Shown: one piece after another, positions 1 to 7,665 of the stretch | Layout of the letters: every line of letters begins with the position of its first letter | How positions within the stretch are numbered: position 1 is the first letter of the stretch | Origin: Loktanella sp. IMCC34160 | Lineage (GTDB): Bacteria; Pseudomonadota; Alphaproteobacteria; Rhodobacterales; Rhodobacteraceae | Direction: 5' to 3' | Length of the DNA stretch: 64,000 bases | Assembly (NCBI RefSeq): GCF_004145845.1 | Contig: NZ_SELP01000001.1 | Span: 620,001 to 684,000 of the forward strand | Made by a program: the position numbers and the translations under genes | The notes under the pieces: generated by a model | Database searches by the model: none | Told to the model about the DNA's origin: nothing | What the model saw: the letters and a program-made list of their open reading frames with translations, nothing else

Positions 1-579
1 CATCTGGCCTGCTCGGACGAACCCGACCATCCGATGAACCCCTACCAGCTGGACCTGTTCCGCCGGATGACCGACGGTACCGGCGTGCCCCGGTCGCTGG
101 CCGCGACGGGGGGGATCCTGCTGGGCAAGGACTATCATTTCGACCTGTGCCGCCCCGGTGTCGGCCTCTACGGTGGCCACCCCTTTGTCGAGGCGCGGCC
201 CGTGGTGCGGCTGGACCTGCCGGTGATCCAGATCCGCGATCTGGCCGAGGGCGAAGTCGTGGGCTACGGCAACAGTTGGCAGGCCGCGCGGCCCAGCCGG
301 ATCGCCACGCTGGCGGCGGGCTATGCCGATGGTATCCTGCGGGCCCTGTCGAACGGCGCGACCCTGTGGCACGGCAAGACGCCTTGCCCGCTGGTCGGGC
401 GGGTGTCGATGGACCTTCTGACCATCGACGTCACCGATCTGGATGAAGCGCCCCGCGCGCTGACCCTTCTGGGGCCGCGCCAGACCGTGGACGATCTTGC
501 CGAGGCCGCGGGCACCATCGGATATGAAATCCTGACCTCTCTGGGCCATCGCTACCAGCGGCGGTATACCACGTCATGA
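1..579 (+). CDS. alr: Alanine racemase, C-terminal part (gene begins before the window)
   Basis: PLP-dependent racemase that makes D-alanine for peptidoglycan. Only the last 192 residues are visible, open at the left edge in frame 1. The entry sequence [11 protein letters not shown] is the family motif at the end of the TIM barrel. AAGYADG (near nt 316-336) carries the tyrosine that acts as acid/base in this family, and GRVSMD (near nt 397-414) is the conserved motif of the C-terminal beta domain. The stop overlaps the next start by 4 nt (ATGA), so it is probably co-translated with the ABC permease. In related Rhodobacteraceae this gene commonly follows the replicative helicase gene, which would lie left of the window. 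Confidence 0.95.
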   Translation, partial: HLACSDEPDHPMNPYQLDLFRRMTDGTGVPRSLAATGGILLGKDYHFDLCRPGVGLYGGHPFVEARPVVRLDLPVIQIRDLAEGEVVGYGNSWQAARPSRIATLAAGYADGILRALSNGATLWHGKTPCPLVGRVSMDLLTIDVTDLDEAPRALTLLGPRQTVDDLAEAAGTIGYEILTSLGHRYQRRYTTS

Positions 580-1352
580 TCCGGGCGCTGGCCTCTGTCG
601 GGGCGGGGGTTCTGGCCCTGCTGGCCGTGGTCGGACGGTTCGCGATCTTCACCGGCCAGACGATCAGCCACCTGTTCCGCCCCCCGTTCTACCCGCGTGA
701 ATTTGGCGTGGCGCTGATGCAGATCGGCTATTTCTCGCTTCCCGTCGTGGGGCTGACGGCGCTGTTCACCGGTGGGGCACTGGCCCTGCAGATCTACGCA
801 GGCGGAGCGCGCTTCTCGGCCGAGGCGGTGGTGCCGCAAATCGTCGCCATCGGCATGGTCCGTGAATTGGGGCCGGTTCTGGTGGGGCTGATGATCGCGG
901 CGCGGGTCACGTCCTCCATCGCCGCCGAAATTGCCACGATGAAGGTGACCGAGCAGATCGACGCGCTGGTCACGCTGTCCACCCATCCGATGAAATATCT
1001 GACCTTGCCAAGGGTGCTGGCCGCCACGCTGGTGATGCCGGTGCTGGTCGGGGTCGGCGACGTGATCGGGATTTTCGGTGGGTTTCTGGTGGGGACGGAA
1101 CGGCTCGGCTTCAACGCGGCGACCTATCTGAAAAACACCGCCGATTTCCTTGAACCGCTGGACGTGATCTCCTCGCTGTCCAAAGGCGCGGTATTCGGGT
1201 TCATCGCCGCGCTCATGGGCTGCTATTTCGGGATGAACTCGGCGCGGGGCGCAATGGGCGTGGGCCGGGCGACGAAAGGGTCGGTGGTGGCTGCCGCCGT
1301 TCTGATTCTCGCCGCGAACTTCCTTCTGACAGAGGCGTTCTTTTCCGCATGA
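576..1352 (+). CDS. MlaE-family ABC transporter permease
   Basis: Integral inner-membrane permease of the MlaE (YrbE) family, 258 residues, the usual length. These permeases pair with an MlaF-type ATPase and move phospholipids between inner and outer membrane. Hydrophobic segments run through the chain, and the family hallmark TEQIDALV (about residues 125-132) is present and intact. It starts inside the alr stop and ends inside the start of the ATPase gene, so alr, permease and ATPase form one tightly coupled unit. No MlaD, MlaC or MlaB gene follows, so the substrate-binding MCE partner must be elsewhere or be different. Family assignment is sure; lipid transport is inferred from the family. 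Confidence 0.9.
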   Translation: MIRALASVGAGVLALLAVVGRFAIFTGQTISHLFRPPFYPREFGVALMQIGYFSLPVVGLTALFTGGALALQIYAGGARFSAEAVVPQIVAIGMVRELGPVLVGLMIAARVTSSIAAEIATMKVTEQIDALVTLSTHPMKYLTLPRVLAATLVMPVLVGVGDVIGIFGGFLVGTERLGFNAATYLKNTADFLEPLDVISSLSKGAVFGFIAALMGCYFGMNSARGAMGVGRATKGSVVAAAVLILAANFLLTEAFFSA

Positions 1353-2095
1353 TCGAGCTTCGGGATGTTCATAAGGCCTTTGGCAGCAACCACGTCCTGC
1401 GGGGACTGAACCTGACCGTGACCTCGGGCGAAAGCATGGTGGTGATCGGCGGGTCGGGGTCGGGCAAATCGGTTCTGTTGAAGAATATCCTTGGGTTGAT
1501 CCAGCCCGATCAGGGGAAGATCCTGATCGACGGGCAGGACGTGACCCAACTGCCCCGCGATGCCTTTCTTGCCCGGTTCGGGATGCTGTTTCAGGGTGGC
1601 GCACTGTTCGACAGCCTGCCGGTCTGGCAAAACGTGGCTTTTCGCCTGCTGCGCGGGTCGCTGAAACGTACCTGGGACGAGGCGCGCGAGATCGCCATCG
1701 AAAAGCTGCGCCGCGTCGGGCTGGGCCCGGATGTGGCCGACCGGTTCCCGGCGGAACTATCTGGGGGGATGCAAAAACGGGTCAGCCTTGCCCGCGCCAT
1801 CGCCGCTGGGCCCGAGATCATCTTTTTCGACGAGCCGACCACGGGCCTTGACCCGATCATGGCCGGCGTCATCAACGACCTGATCCGCGAGATCGTCACC
1901 GAAATGGGCGCGACTGCGATCACCATCACCCATGACATGACCAGCGTCCGGGCCATCGCCGACCGGGTGGCGATGCTGCACAACGGCAAGATGCGCTGGG
2001 TCGGGCCGATTGCGGAACTCGACACGTGCGGCGATCCCTATGTGACGCAGTTCGTGTCCGGCAGCCCCGACGGGCCGATCGAGACCCTCAGGTAA
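1349..2095 (+). CDS. ABC transporter ATP-binding protein, MlaF-like
   Basis: Cytoplasmic ATPase that should energise the permease just upstream; the genes overlap by 4 nt. Walker A is GGSGSGKS at residues 34-41, the signature is LSGGMQKR, and Walker B plus catalytic Glu is IIFFDEPTTGLDP. The Q-loop MLFQGGALFDSLPVWQNV matches the MlaF/Ttg2A subgroup, where GALFD is typical. Length 248 residues is normal. ATP hydrolysis is supported by all motifs being intact; the phospholipid role is inherited from the family and the permease neighbour. Confidence 0.9.
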   Translation: MIELRDVHKAFGSNHVLRGLNLTVTSGESMVVIGGSGSGKSVLLKNILGLIQPDQGKILIDGQDVTQLPRDAFLARFGMLFQGGALFDSLPVWQNVAFRLLRGSLKRTWDEAREIAIEKLRRVGLGPDVADRFPAELSGGMQKRVSLARAIAAGPEIIFFDEPTTGLDPIMAGVINDLIREIVTEMGATAITITHDMTSVRAIADRVAMLHNGKMRWVGPIAELDTCGDPYVTQFVSGSPDGPIETLR

Positions 2096-2103
2096 GGTAG
2101 GCG

Positions 2104-2319
2104 ATGGAAATGGACCCAACCGCTGCAAACGGGCTACTGGCGATGGCAGTGTCTGGTCTTGTGGCCCTGCTGGCACTTTTCGGAATTGTCTGGGTCTTTC
2201 GGCGCGGGCCAAGATGGGCGCGCATACTGGTTGTGGTCGTGGTGATCCTCTTAGTCTTGGCGATCATCGCAGGCTATCTTTATATCCTTGCGCTGGCGCG
2301 GGCCTTCGCTGGGCCGTGA
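2104..2319 (+). CDS. Small two-helix membrane protein, unknown function
   Basis: 71 residues with two clear hydrophobic segments (about residues 11-31 and 40-66) separated by a short basic loop (RRGPRWAR), so it is predicted to be an inner-membrane hairpin protein with the loop in the cytoplasm. It begins 8 nt after the ATPase stop and is followed by the PqiA-like gene, which suggests that it belongs to the same transcript. I do not recognise a named family. It could be an accessory subunit of the MlaEF-type transporter, but nothing in the sequence proves this. Confidence 0.65.
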   Translation: MEMDPTAANGLLAMAVSGLVALLALFGIVWVFRRGPRWARILVVVVVILLVLAIIAGYLYILALARAFAGP

Positions 2320-2347
2320 CGCGAAACGTGAAGCAGGTAGGTGCCAA

Positions 2348-2800
2348 GTGAAAACAGTTCTGAAATTCGCAAATCTCGCCCTGCTGGTCCTGTTCCCCGT
2401 GGCCTGGTTTGCGCCGCTGATGCGGGCGGGGCTGGGGCTGCCGCTGTTCGATCTGAGCGAGATCAGCGTCATCTCAGGTCTGCAGAGCCTGTGGGACAGC
2501 GACGTGTTCCTGGCCCTGCTGGTTACCGCCTTTGCCTTGTTCGCGCCCTACCTGAAAACCATCGGGCTGGCGCTGATGCATTTTGGGCTGTTGCATCGCA
2601 AGGTGCTGCCGGTGCTGAACTGGATGGGCAAGCTGGCGATGGCTGATGTCTTTCTGATCGCCCTCTATATCGTTGTGGCCAAGGGGGTGGGCATCGGCAA
2701 GGTGGAAACCGCCTGGGGGCTCTACCTGTTTACCGGCTGTATCCTCGCCTCGCTCGCCATCTCGGCCCTGAGCGGTAAGGCCAAGGGGGCGGTGGGTTAA
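2348..2800 (+). CDS. PqiA-like inner-membrane protein
   Basis: 150 residues with four hydrophobic segments, resembling one half of paraquat-inducible protein A (PqiA domain). PqiA proteins are inner-membrane partners of MCE lipid-transport bridges. The GTG at 2348 is chosen because AGGTAGGTG lies just before it and because the hydrophobic segment starts soon after; an upstream ATG at 2288 would overlap the previous gene and add a charged stretch. Only a single PqiA domain is present, without the zinc-ribbon cysteines of the full-length E. coli protein. Its stop codon lies inside the first arm of the large intergenic repeat. Placement beside MlaEF-type genes fits a lipid or envelope role. Confidence 0.75.
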   Translation: MKTVLKFANLALLVLFPVAWFAPLMRAGLGLPLFDLSEISVISGLQSLWDSDVFLALLVTAFALFAPYLKTIGLALMHFGLLHRKVLPVLNWMGKLAMADVFLIALYIVVAKGVGIGKVETAWGLYLFTGCILASLAISALSGKAKGAVG

Positions 2801-2982
2801 AACCCACCTTACATCAGGGGCGCTGCCCCTCTGGCCCTTTCGGGCCATTCACCCCGGGATATTTATTGACCCAAAGAAGGGGGCTGGACTCAGCGTCCAT
2901 TCCTTCTTTGGGTCTCAAATATCCTCGGGGGGTCCGGGGGGCGAAGCGCCCCCGGGTAAGGTGGGTCTTGACCCACCACCCC
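2791..2982. repeat. Structured intergenic repeat, copy A
   Basis: About 192 bp made of nested inverted repeats: GGTGGGTTAAAACCCACC at the left, GGCCCTTTCGGGCC, a long imperfect hairpin whose arms contain GACCCAAAGAAGG and CCTTCTTTGGGTC, GGGGGGCGAAGCGCCCCC, and GTGGGTCTTGACCCAC at the right. The reverse complement of 48291-48478 matches it closely over its whole length. It sits between the pqiA-like stop and radA. It may end or shield transcripts, but its function is unknown. Confidence 0.85.
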
Positions 2983-3024
2983 TTGCGGATTGCCAAGCAG
3001 GCGACATTGGTCCAAAAGGTGAAC

Positions 3025-4398
3025 ATGGCCAAAGATCTGTCTTATCTCTGCTCCGAATGCGGGGCCGCGTTTTCCAAGTGGTCGGGCCGCTGCGATGCGT
3101 GCGGCGCGTGGAACACGATTGTTCAGGAACAGCCCCTATCGGCCGGTCCTGCATCGAAGTCCCTTGGTGGCAAGCGGGGGCAGGCCCTGACCCTGACCGA
3201 TCTTGCCACGGAAGAGCCGGAGCCGCCCCGGACCGAGGCGGGCGTCGCCGAACTGGACCGGGTGCTGGGCGGCGGCTTGGTCAAGGCCTCGGCCCTTTTG
3301 GTCGGTGGCGATCCCGGCATCGGAAAATCCACGTTGCTGTTGCAAGCGGCGGCGCGGTTTGCCCGCAACGGGCTGAAGGTGATCTATGTCTCGGGCGAGG
3401 AGTCGGCGGCGCAGGTGCAGATGCGTGCCCGCCGTCTGGGCCTGACCGAAAGCCCGGTGCAATTGGCGGCGGAAACCAACCTGCGCAACATCCTGACCAC
3501 GCTTGAGGCGGAAAAGCCGGATCTGGCGATCATCGATTCGATCCAGACCATGTGGGCCGATAACGTGGACAGTGCGCCGGGGTCGGTGTCTCAGGTCCGC
3601 GCCTCGGCCCATGAACTGACTACTTTCGCCAAGCGGCACGGGATCGCGGTGGTCATGGTCGGCCATGTCACCAAGGAAGGCGCCATCGCTGGCCCCCGCG
3701 TGGTCGAACATATGGTCGATACCGTCCTGTATTTCGAGGGCGAGCGCGGCCACCAATTCCGTATCCTGAGGGCGGTCAAGAACCGCTTTGGCCCCGCCGA
3801 TGAAATCGGCGTGTTCGAGATGACCGGAAAGGGGCTGGCCGAGGTCAAGAACCCCTCGGCCCTGTTCCTGTCCGAACGGGGCAAGCCCGCGCCGGGCTCT
3901 GTCGTCTTTGCCGGCATCGAAGGCACGCGCCCGATGCTGTGCGAGTTTCAGGCCCTTGTCGCCCCGTCCCCCACGGCCCAGCCCCGGCGTAGCGTGGTCG
4001 GCTGGGACGGCGGGCGGCTGGCGATGATCCTTGCCGTGCTCGAGGCGCGATGCGGCGTCACCTTCACCGGGCTTGATGTCTATCTGAACGTCGCGGGTGG
4101 CTTGCGGATCAGTGAACCGGGGGCCGATCTGGCGGTCGCGGCGGCGCTGGTCTCGGCCCGCGAGGACGCGGCATTGCCCCCGGATTGTGTCATATTCGGC
4201 GAAATCAGCCTGTCTGGCGCCCTTCGCCCGGTGGTCCAGACCGAAAATCGGTTGAAAGAAGCGCAAAAACTTGGTTTCACCTCGGCCATCCTGCCGGAAC
4301 TGCCCAAACGGGCGTCGGCTGCCGGACTGTCGCTGCGGGAAACCGCCGATCTTGCCGGTTTTGTGGAACAGGTATTCGGTCCGCGGCAGGCGGGCTGA
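3025..4398 (+). CDS. radA: DNA repair protein RadA
   Basis: RecA-like ATPase that helps branch migration during recombination repair. The ATG at 3025 is chosen because it directly precedes the zinc-finger start typical of the family; an in-frame ATG at 2866 would add 53 residues read from repeat DNA. The protein has 457 residues. It shows a C4 zinc finger (Cys 9, 12, 23, 26), a Walker A loop GGDPGIGKST, the RadA-specific KNRFG motif after the ATPase core, and a C-terminal Lon-protease-like domain without protease function. It lies 18 nt upstream of cvpA and probably shares its transcript. Confidence 0.96.
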   Translation: MAKDLSYLCSECGAAFSKWSGRCDACGAWNTIVQEQPLSAGPASKSLGGKRGQALTLTDLATEEPEPPRTEAGVAELDRVLGGGLVKASALLVGGDPGIGKSTLLLQAAARFARNGLKVIYVSGEESAAQVQMRARRLGLTESPVQLAAETNLRNILTTLEAEKPDLAIIDSIQTMWADNVDSAPGSVSQVRASAHELTTFAKRHGIAVVMVGHVTKEGAIAGPRVVEHMVDTVLYFEGERGHQFRILRAVKNRFGPADEIGVFEMTGKGLAEVKNPSALFLSERGKPAPGSVVFAGIEGTRPMLCEFQALVAPSPTAQPRRSVVGWDGGRLAMILAVLEARCGVTFTGLDVYLNVAGGLRISEPGADLAVAAALVSAREDAALPPDCVIFGEISLSGALRPVVQTENRLKEAQKLGFTSAILPELPKRASAAGLSLRETADLAGFVEQVFGPRQAG

Positions 4399-4415
4399 CG
4401 GGACAAGAGGGACAT

Positions 4416-4973
4416 ATGGAAGGCTTTACCATCATCGACGGTGTCGTCGCGGTCACGATCATCGTCTCCGCCCTTCTGGCCTACAGCCGCGGCCTTGTGC
4501 GCGAGGCATTGGCCATCGCGGGCTGGATCGGGGCCACCATCGTGGCCTTCATCTTTGCCGATCAGGTGCAGCCGCTGGTCAAACAGGTGCCGGTGCTGGG
4601 CGATTTCATCGGCGACAGCTGTGAATTGTCGGTGATCGCGGCCTTTGCCGCGGTATTTGCCGTGGCCCTGGTGATCTTCTCGATCTTCACGCCGCTGTTT
4701 GCCTCGGTGGTGCAGCGCTCGGCGCTGGGCGGGCTGGATCAGGGGCTTGGGTTCCTCTTTGGCGTGCTGCGCGGCATCCTGCTCGTGGCGGTGGCCTTCT
4801 TCCTATACGACACGATCCTGTCCAGTCAGGACCTTGCCATGGTGGATGACAGCCGGTCGGCCAAGATCTTCCGCAGCATGACCACCAATGTCGAGGATCA
4901 GAACCCCGAGGCCGCGCTGGGCTGGATCCAGTCGCAATACGATCAGCTGGTCGGGGCCTGTTCGGTCGAGTAA
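4416..4973 (+). CDS. cvpA: CvpA family membrane protein
   Basis: 185 residues, four predicted membrane helices, matching the colicin V production protein family. It starts with MEGFTIIDG, and the conserved YSRGLVREAL and GWIGATI segments are seen near residues 25-50. The ATG at 4416 follows a GACAAGAGGGACAT ribosome site; longer frames upstream run through radA and are rejected. The gene stands directly before purF, the classic cvpA-purF pairing seen across proteobacteria. The biochemical role is not settled; family members affect envelope stress and biofilm. Confidence 0.9.
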   Translation: MEGFTIIDGVVAVTIIVSALLAYSRGLVREALAIAGWIGATIVAFIFADQVQPLVKQVPVLGDFIGDSCELSVIAAFAAVFAVALVIFSIFTPLFASVVQRSALGGLDQGLGFLFGVLRGILLVAVAFFLYDTILSSQDLAMVDDSRSAKIFRSMTTNVEDQNPEAALGWIQSQYDQLVGACSVE

Positions 4974-4998
4974 ATGCCGACAGACAGGGCAGAGACAT

Positions 4999-5026
4999 GG
5001 GGCCGCATCTGCGGCCCTTTGCTTTT
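4999..5026 (+). terminator. Hairpin with T-rich tail after cvpA
   Basis: GGGCCGC (5000-5006) pairs with GCGGCCC (5011-5017), followed by TTTGCTTTT. It sits 26 nt after the cvpA stop and before purF, so it may end the radA-cvpA transcript or attenuate read-through into purF. Confidence 0.6.
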
Positions 5027-5119
5027 GTGATCGGTTTGCGTGTGATAGTTTGATGACATGCCCCGCCCGACCGACTATCACGGGCGCAACTGCCCCAGAC
5101 GGATTCGGAGCCCGACCCC

Positions 5120-6592
5120 GTGCGCACACAAATGCCCCCCGCCCATCCTTTCGACGACGACAAGCTGAAGGAGGAGTGCGGGATCTTCGGCGCCATTGGC
5201 GTTGCCGACGCGGCCAGTTTCATCGCGCTTGGCCTTCACGCCCTGCAACATCGCGGGCAAGAGGCCGGCGGGATCGTGACCCACGACCCCGAGACCGGGT
5301 TCAATCAGGCCCGCCGCATGGGCTATGTCCGCGATAATTTCACCAGCGCCGAGGTGATGCAGCTCTTGCCGGGCACCATCGGTATCGGTCACGTCCGCTA
5401 TTCCACGGCCGGCAACAAGGGCCAGACCGCGATCCGCGACGTGCAGCCCTTCTTTGGCGAGTTTTCCATGGGCGGCGCGGCGATTGCCCATAACGGCAAT
5501 ATCACCAACGCCGATGCGCTGCGCCGCGAACTGGTCGAACGGGGGTCGATCTTCCAGTCTTCGTCGGACAGCGAATGCATCATCCACCTGATGGCCCGGT
5601 CCATGGGCCGGTCGATCCCGGACCGCATGGAAGAGGCGCTGCGCAAGGTCGAGGGCGCGTTTTCCGTCGTCGCCATGACCCGGACCAAGCTGATGGGGGT
5701 CCGTGACCCGCTGGGCGTGCGTCCGCTGGTATTGGGCAAGGTCGGGGAAAAGGGCTGGGCCCTCGCCTCCGAGACCTGCGCATTGGACATCATCGGGGCC
5801 GAATTCGTCCGCGAGATCGAGCCGGGCGAGATGGTCGTGATCAACACCGAGGGCAAGGTCGAAAGCAACTTCCCGTTCCGGAGACAGAAATCCCGGTTCT
5901 GCATCTTCGAACATGTCTATTTCTCGCGCCCTGACAGCATTCTGGGTGGCCGGTCGGTCTATGAGACCCGCGAAAACATCGGTCGCGAACTGGCCAAGGA
6001 AGCCCCGGTCGATGCCGATCTGGTCTGCCCGGTGCCGGACAGCGGCACGCCCGCGGCCATCGGATACAGCCTGCAATCGGGTATTCCCTATGCGATGGGG
6101 ATCATCCGCAACCAGTACATGGGCCGGACCTTCATCGAACCGACCGAGCAGATCCGCAACATGGGTGTGCGGCTGAAGCTGAACGTCAACCGCGCCCTGA
6201 TCAAGGGCAAGCGGGTGATCCTTGTGGACGACAGCGTTGTGCGCGGCACCACCAGCCGCAAGATCAAGGAGATGATCCTTGATGCGGGCGCGGCCGAGGT
6301 GCATTTCCGCATCGCCTCTCCGCCGACGGCCTGGCCCTGTTTCTACGGGGTGGACACGCCGCAGCGTGAAAAGCTGCTGGCCGCGACCATGAGCGAGGAA
6401 GAGATGTGCGAACATCTGGGCGTGGACAGCCTGCGCTTCATCTCGCTCGACGGTCTTTATCGCGCTGTGGGCGAGGCCGGGGGACGCGACCCCAAGGCGC
6501 CGGCCTACTGCGACGCCTGCTTCTCGGGCGAATACCCGGTGGCCCCGTCGGACATGATCGAAAAAGGGTTCGAACTGAAGGCGGCGGAGTAG
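5120..6592 (+). CDS. purF: Amidophosphoribosyltransferase
   Basis: First enzyme of purine synthesis: it transfers the glutamine amide to PRPP. The protein has an N-terminal Ntn-hydrolase domain and a C-terminal phosphoribosyltransferase domain. The nucleophile is the Cys of KEECGIFGAIG, which becomes the N-terminus after removal of a propeptide of 15 or 19 residues. The PRPP loop is VILVDDSVVRGTTS. The start is either GTG at 5120 or ATG at 5132; both give a short propeptide and I cannot decide between them. Length 490 residues is normal. It follows cvpA, the usual gene order. Confidence 0.95.
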   Translation: MRTQMPPAHPFDDDKLKEECGIFGAIGVADAASFIALGLHALQHRGQEAGGIVTHDPETGFNQARRMGYVRDNFTSAEVMQLLPGTIGIGHVRYSTAGNKGQTAIRDVQPFFGEFSMGGAAIAHNGNITNADALRRELVERGSIFQSSSDSECIIHLMARSMGRSIPDRMEEALRKVEGAFSVVAMTRTKLMGVRDPLGVRPLVLGKVGEKGWALASETCALDIIGAEFVREIEPGEMVVINTEGKVESNFPFRRQKSRFCIFEHVYFSRPDSILGGRSVYETRENIGRELAKEAPVDADLVCPVPDSGTPAAIGYSLQSGIPYAMGIIRNQYMGRTFIEPTEQIRNMGVRLKLNVNRALIKGKRVILVDDSVVRGTTSRKIKEMILDAGAAEVHFRIASPPTAWPCFYGVDTPQREKLLAATMSEEEMCEHLGVDSLRFISLDGLYRAVGEAGGRDPKAPAYCDACFSGEYPVAPSDMIEKGFELKAAE

Positions 6593-6647
6593 GGCAACAG
6601 GGCCCCTTTCCGGCCTGCTGCTGACGATCGGCCATTCCCGCAGGGCG

Positions 6648-7409
6648 CTACCCGGTCACTGTAATCTGGGTGTTCCATGACCCGCAGGCCTGGGCGAGGT
6701 CGGGCGGCAGGGGTTTGTCGGTAAACATGGTGTCGATATCGGCAAGCGAGGCGATGCGAACCGGCGCGCTGCGGGTCAGCTTTGTCTGGTCGGCCACCAG
6801 AAATGTCTTGCGGGATTGGCGCAGGATCGCCTGACTGACGCTCACCTCCTGAATGTCGAAGTCCAGAAGGTCGCCCTCCCGGTCCAGCGCCGAACACCCG
6901 ATCACGGCAAGGTCGAACTTGAACTGGCGGATCGTATCGGTGGCCAGGTTGCCCACCAGCCCCCCATCGGCCCGCCGCAACTGGCCGCCGGTCACGACAA
7001 CCTCGCAATCGCTGTTCCCGGCAAGGATGTTCGCCACGTTCATGTTGTTGGTCACGACCATCAGGTTTTCGTGCCGCATTAGTTCCTGTGCCACCGCCTC
7101 GGTCGAGGTGCCGATGTTGAGAAACAGCGAGATATTGTTCGGAATTCGTGCCGCGCAGGCCTGGGCGATGGCGCGCTTGGCCTCTGGGTTGAGGCGGCGG
7201 CGCTCCTCATAACCAATGTTCGTCGTGCCGGACGGCAGGACCGCCCCGCCGTGCACCCGCTCCAGCCGCCCCGCCTCGGCCAGATCGGTCAGATCGCGGC
7301 GAATGGTTTGCAGGGTCACGCCAAAATGCTGCGCAAGGCCCTCGACCGTCACCTTCCCATCACGGCGCGCGATCTCAAGGATATCGGGATGGCGGAAGGT
7401 CTGGGACAT
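6648..7409 (-). CDS. glpR: DeoR-family regulator, probable glycerol-3-phosphate repressor GlpR
   Basis: 253 residues: an N-terminal DeoR helix-turn-helix (about residues 5-55, with QTIRRDLTDLAEAGRLERVHGG, split here as QTIRRDL and RVHGG motifs) and a C-terminal sugar-phosphate sensor domain with a GGxxR-type loop. Start at 7409 gives MSQTFRHPDIL, the normal GlpR beginning; a longer frame to 7499 lacks support. It is divergent from glpD with 256 bp between, the standard arrangement for a repressor of glycerol-3-phosphate use. The ligand is inferred from this context. Confidence 0.88.
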   Translation of the reverse strand: MSQTFRHPDILEIARRDGKVTVEGLAQHFGVTLQTIRRDLTDLAEAGRLERVHGGAVLPSGTTNIGYEERRRLNPEAKRAIAQACAARIPNNISLFLNIGTSTEAVAQELMRHENLMVVTNNMNVANILAGNSDCEVVVTGGQLRRADGGLVGNLATDTIRQFKFDLAVIGCSALDREGDLLDFDIQEVSVSQAILRQSRKTFLVADQTKLTRSAPVRIASLADIDTMFTDKPLPPDLAQACGSWNTQITVTG

Positions 7410-7581
7410 GACAGGTCTTTCGGTTTGGTCGGCCGGCGCGGCGAAATCGCGCAAATTCGCGGGTGAGGGTGGAAAAAAACGAGCAGAATAGCAATCCATA
7501 AGATGTGTTTCACGGGAACTTGCCAGGATCCGCTGGCCAGAATGGCCATTAAAGTATTGATAACACTACAATGTGGGAAAG

Positions 7582-7596
7582 CGAACTAAAACGAAC
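7582..7596. promoter_or_regulatory. Candidate GlpR operator between glpR and glpD
   Basis: CGAAC occurs at 7582-7586 and again at 7592-7596, exactly 10 bp apart (one helical turn), within AAGCGAACTAAAACGAACA. Tandem direct repeats on one DNA face are typical of DeoR-family binding. The rest of the 7410-7665 gap is AT-rich, contains plausible promoters in both directions and no gene that I can support. Confidence 0.4.
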
Positions 7597-7665
7597 ATAT
7601 TGGATTGAAAATCGCACTCCTTTCTGCCAAATAGGGCGCATTGACGCGCCCGACAGGAGATTCGC

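Noticed and set aside
5078-6415. Long minus-strand frame opposite purF
   Set aside because: It mirrors the codon periodicity of purF, has no recognisable motifs, and purF is certain.
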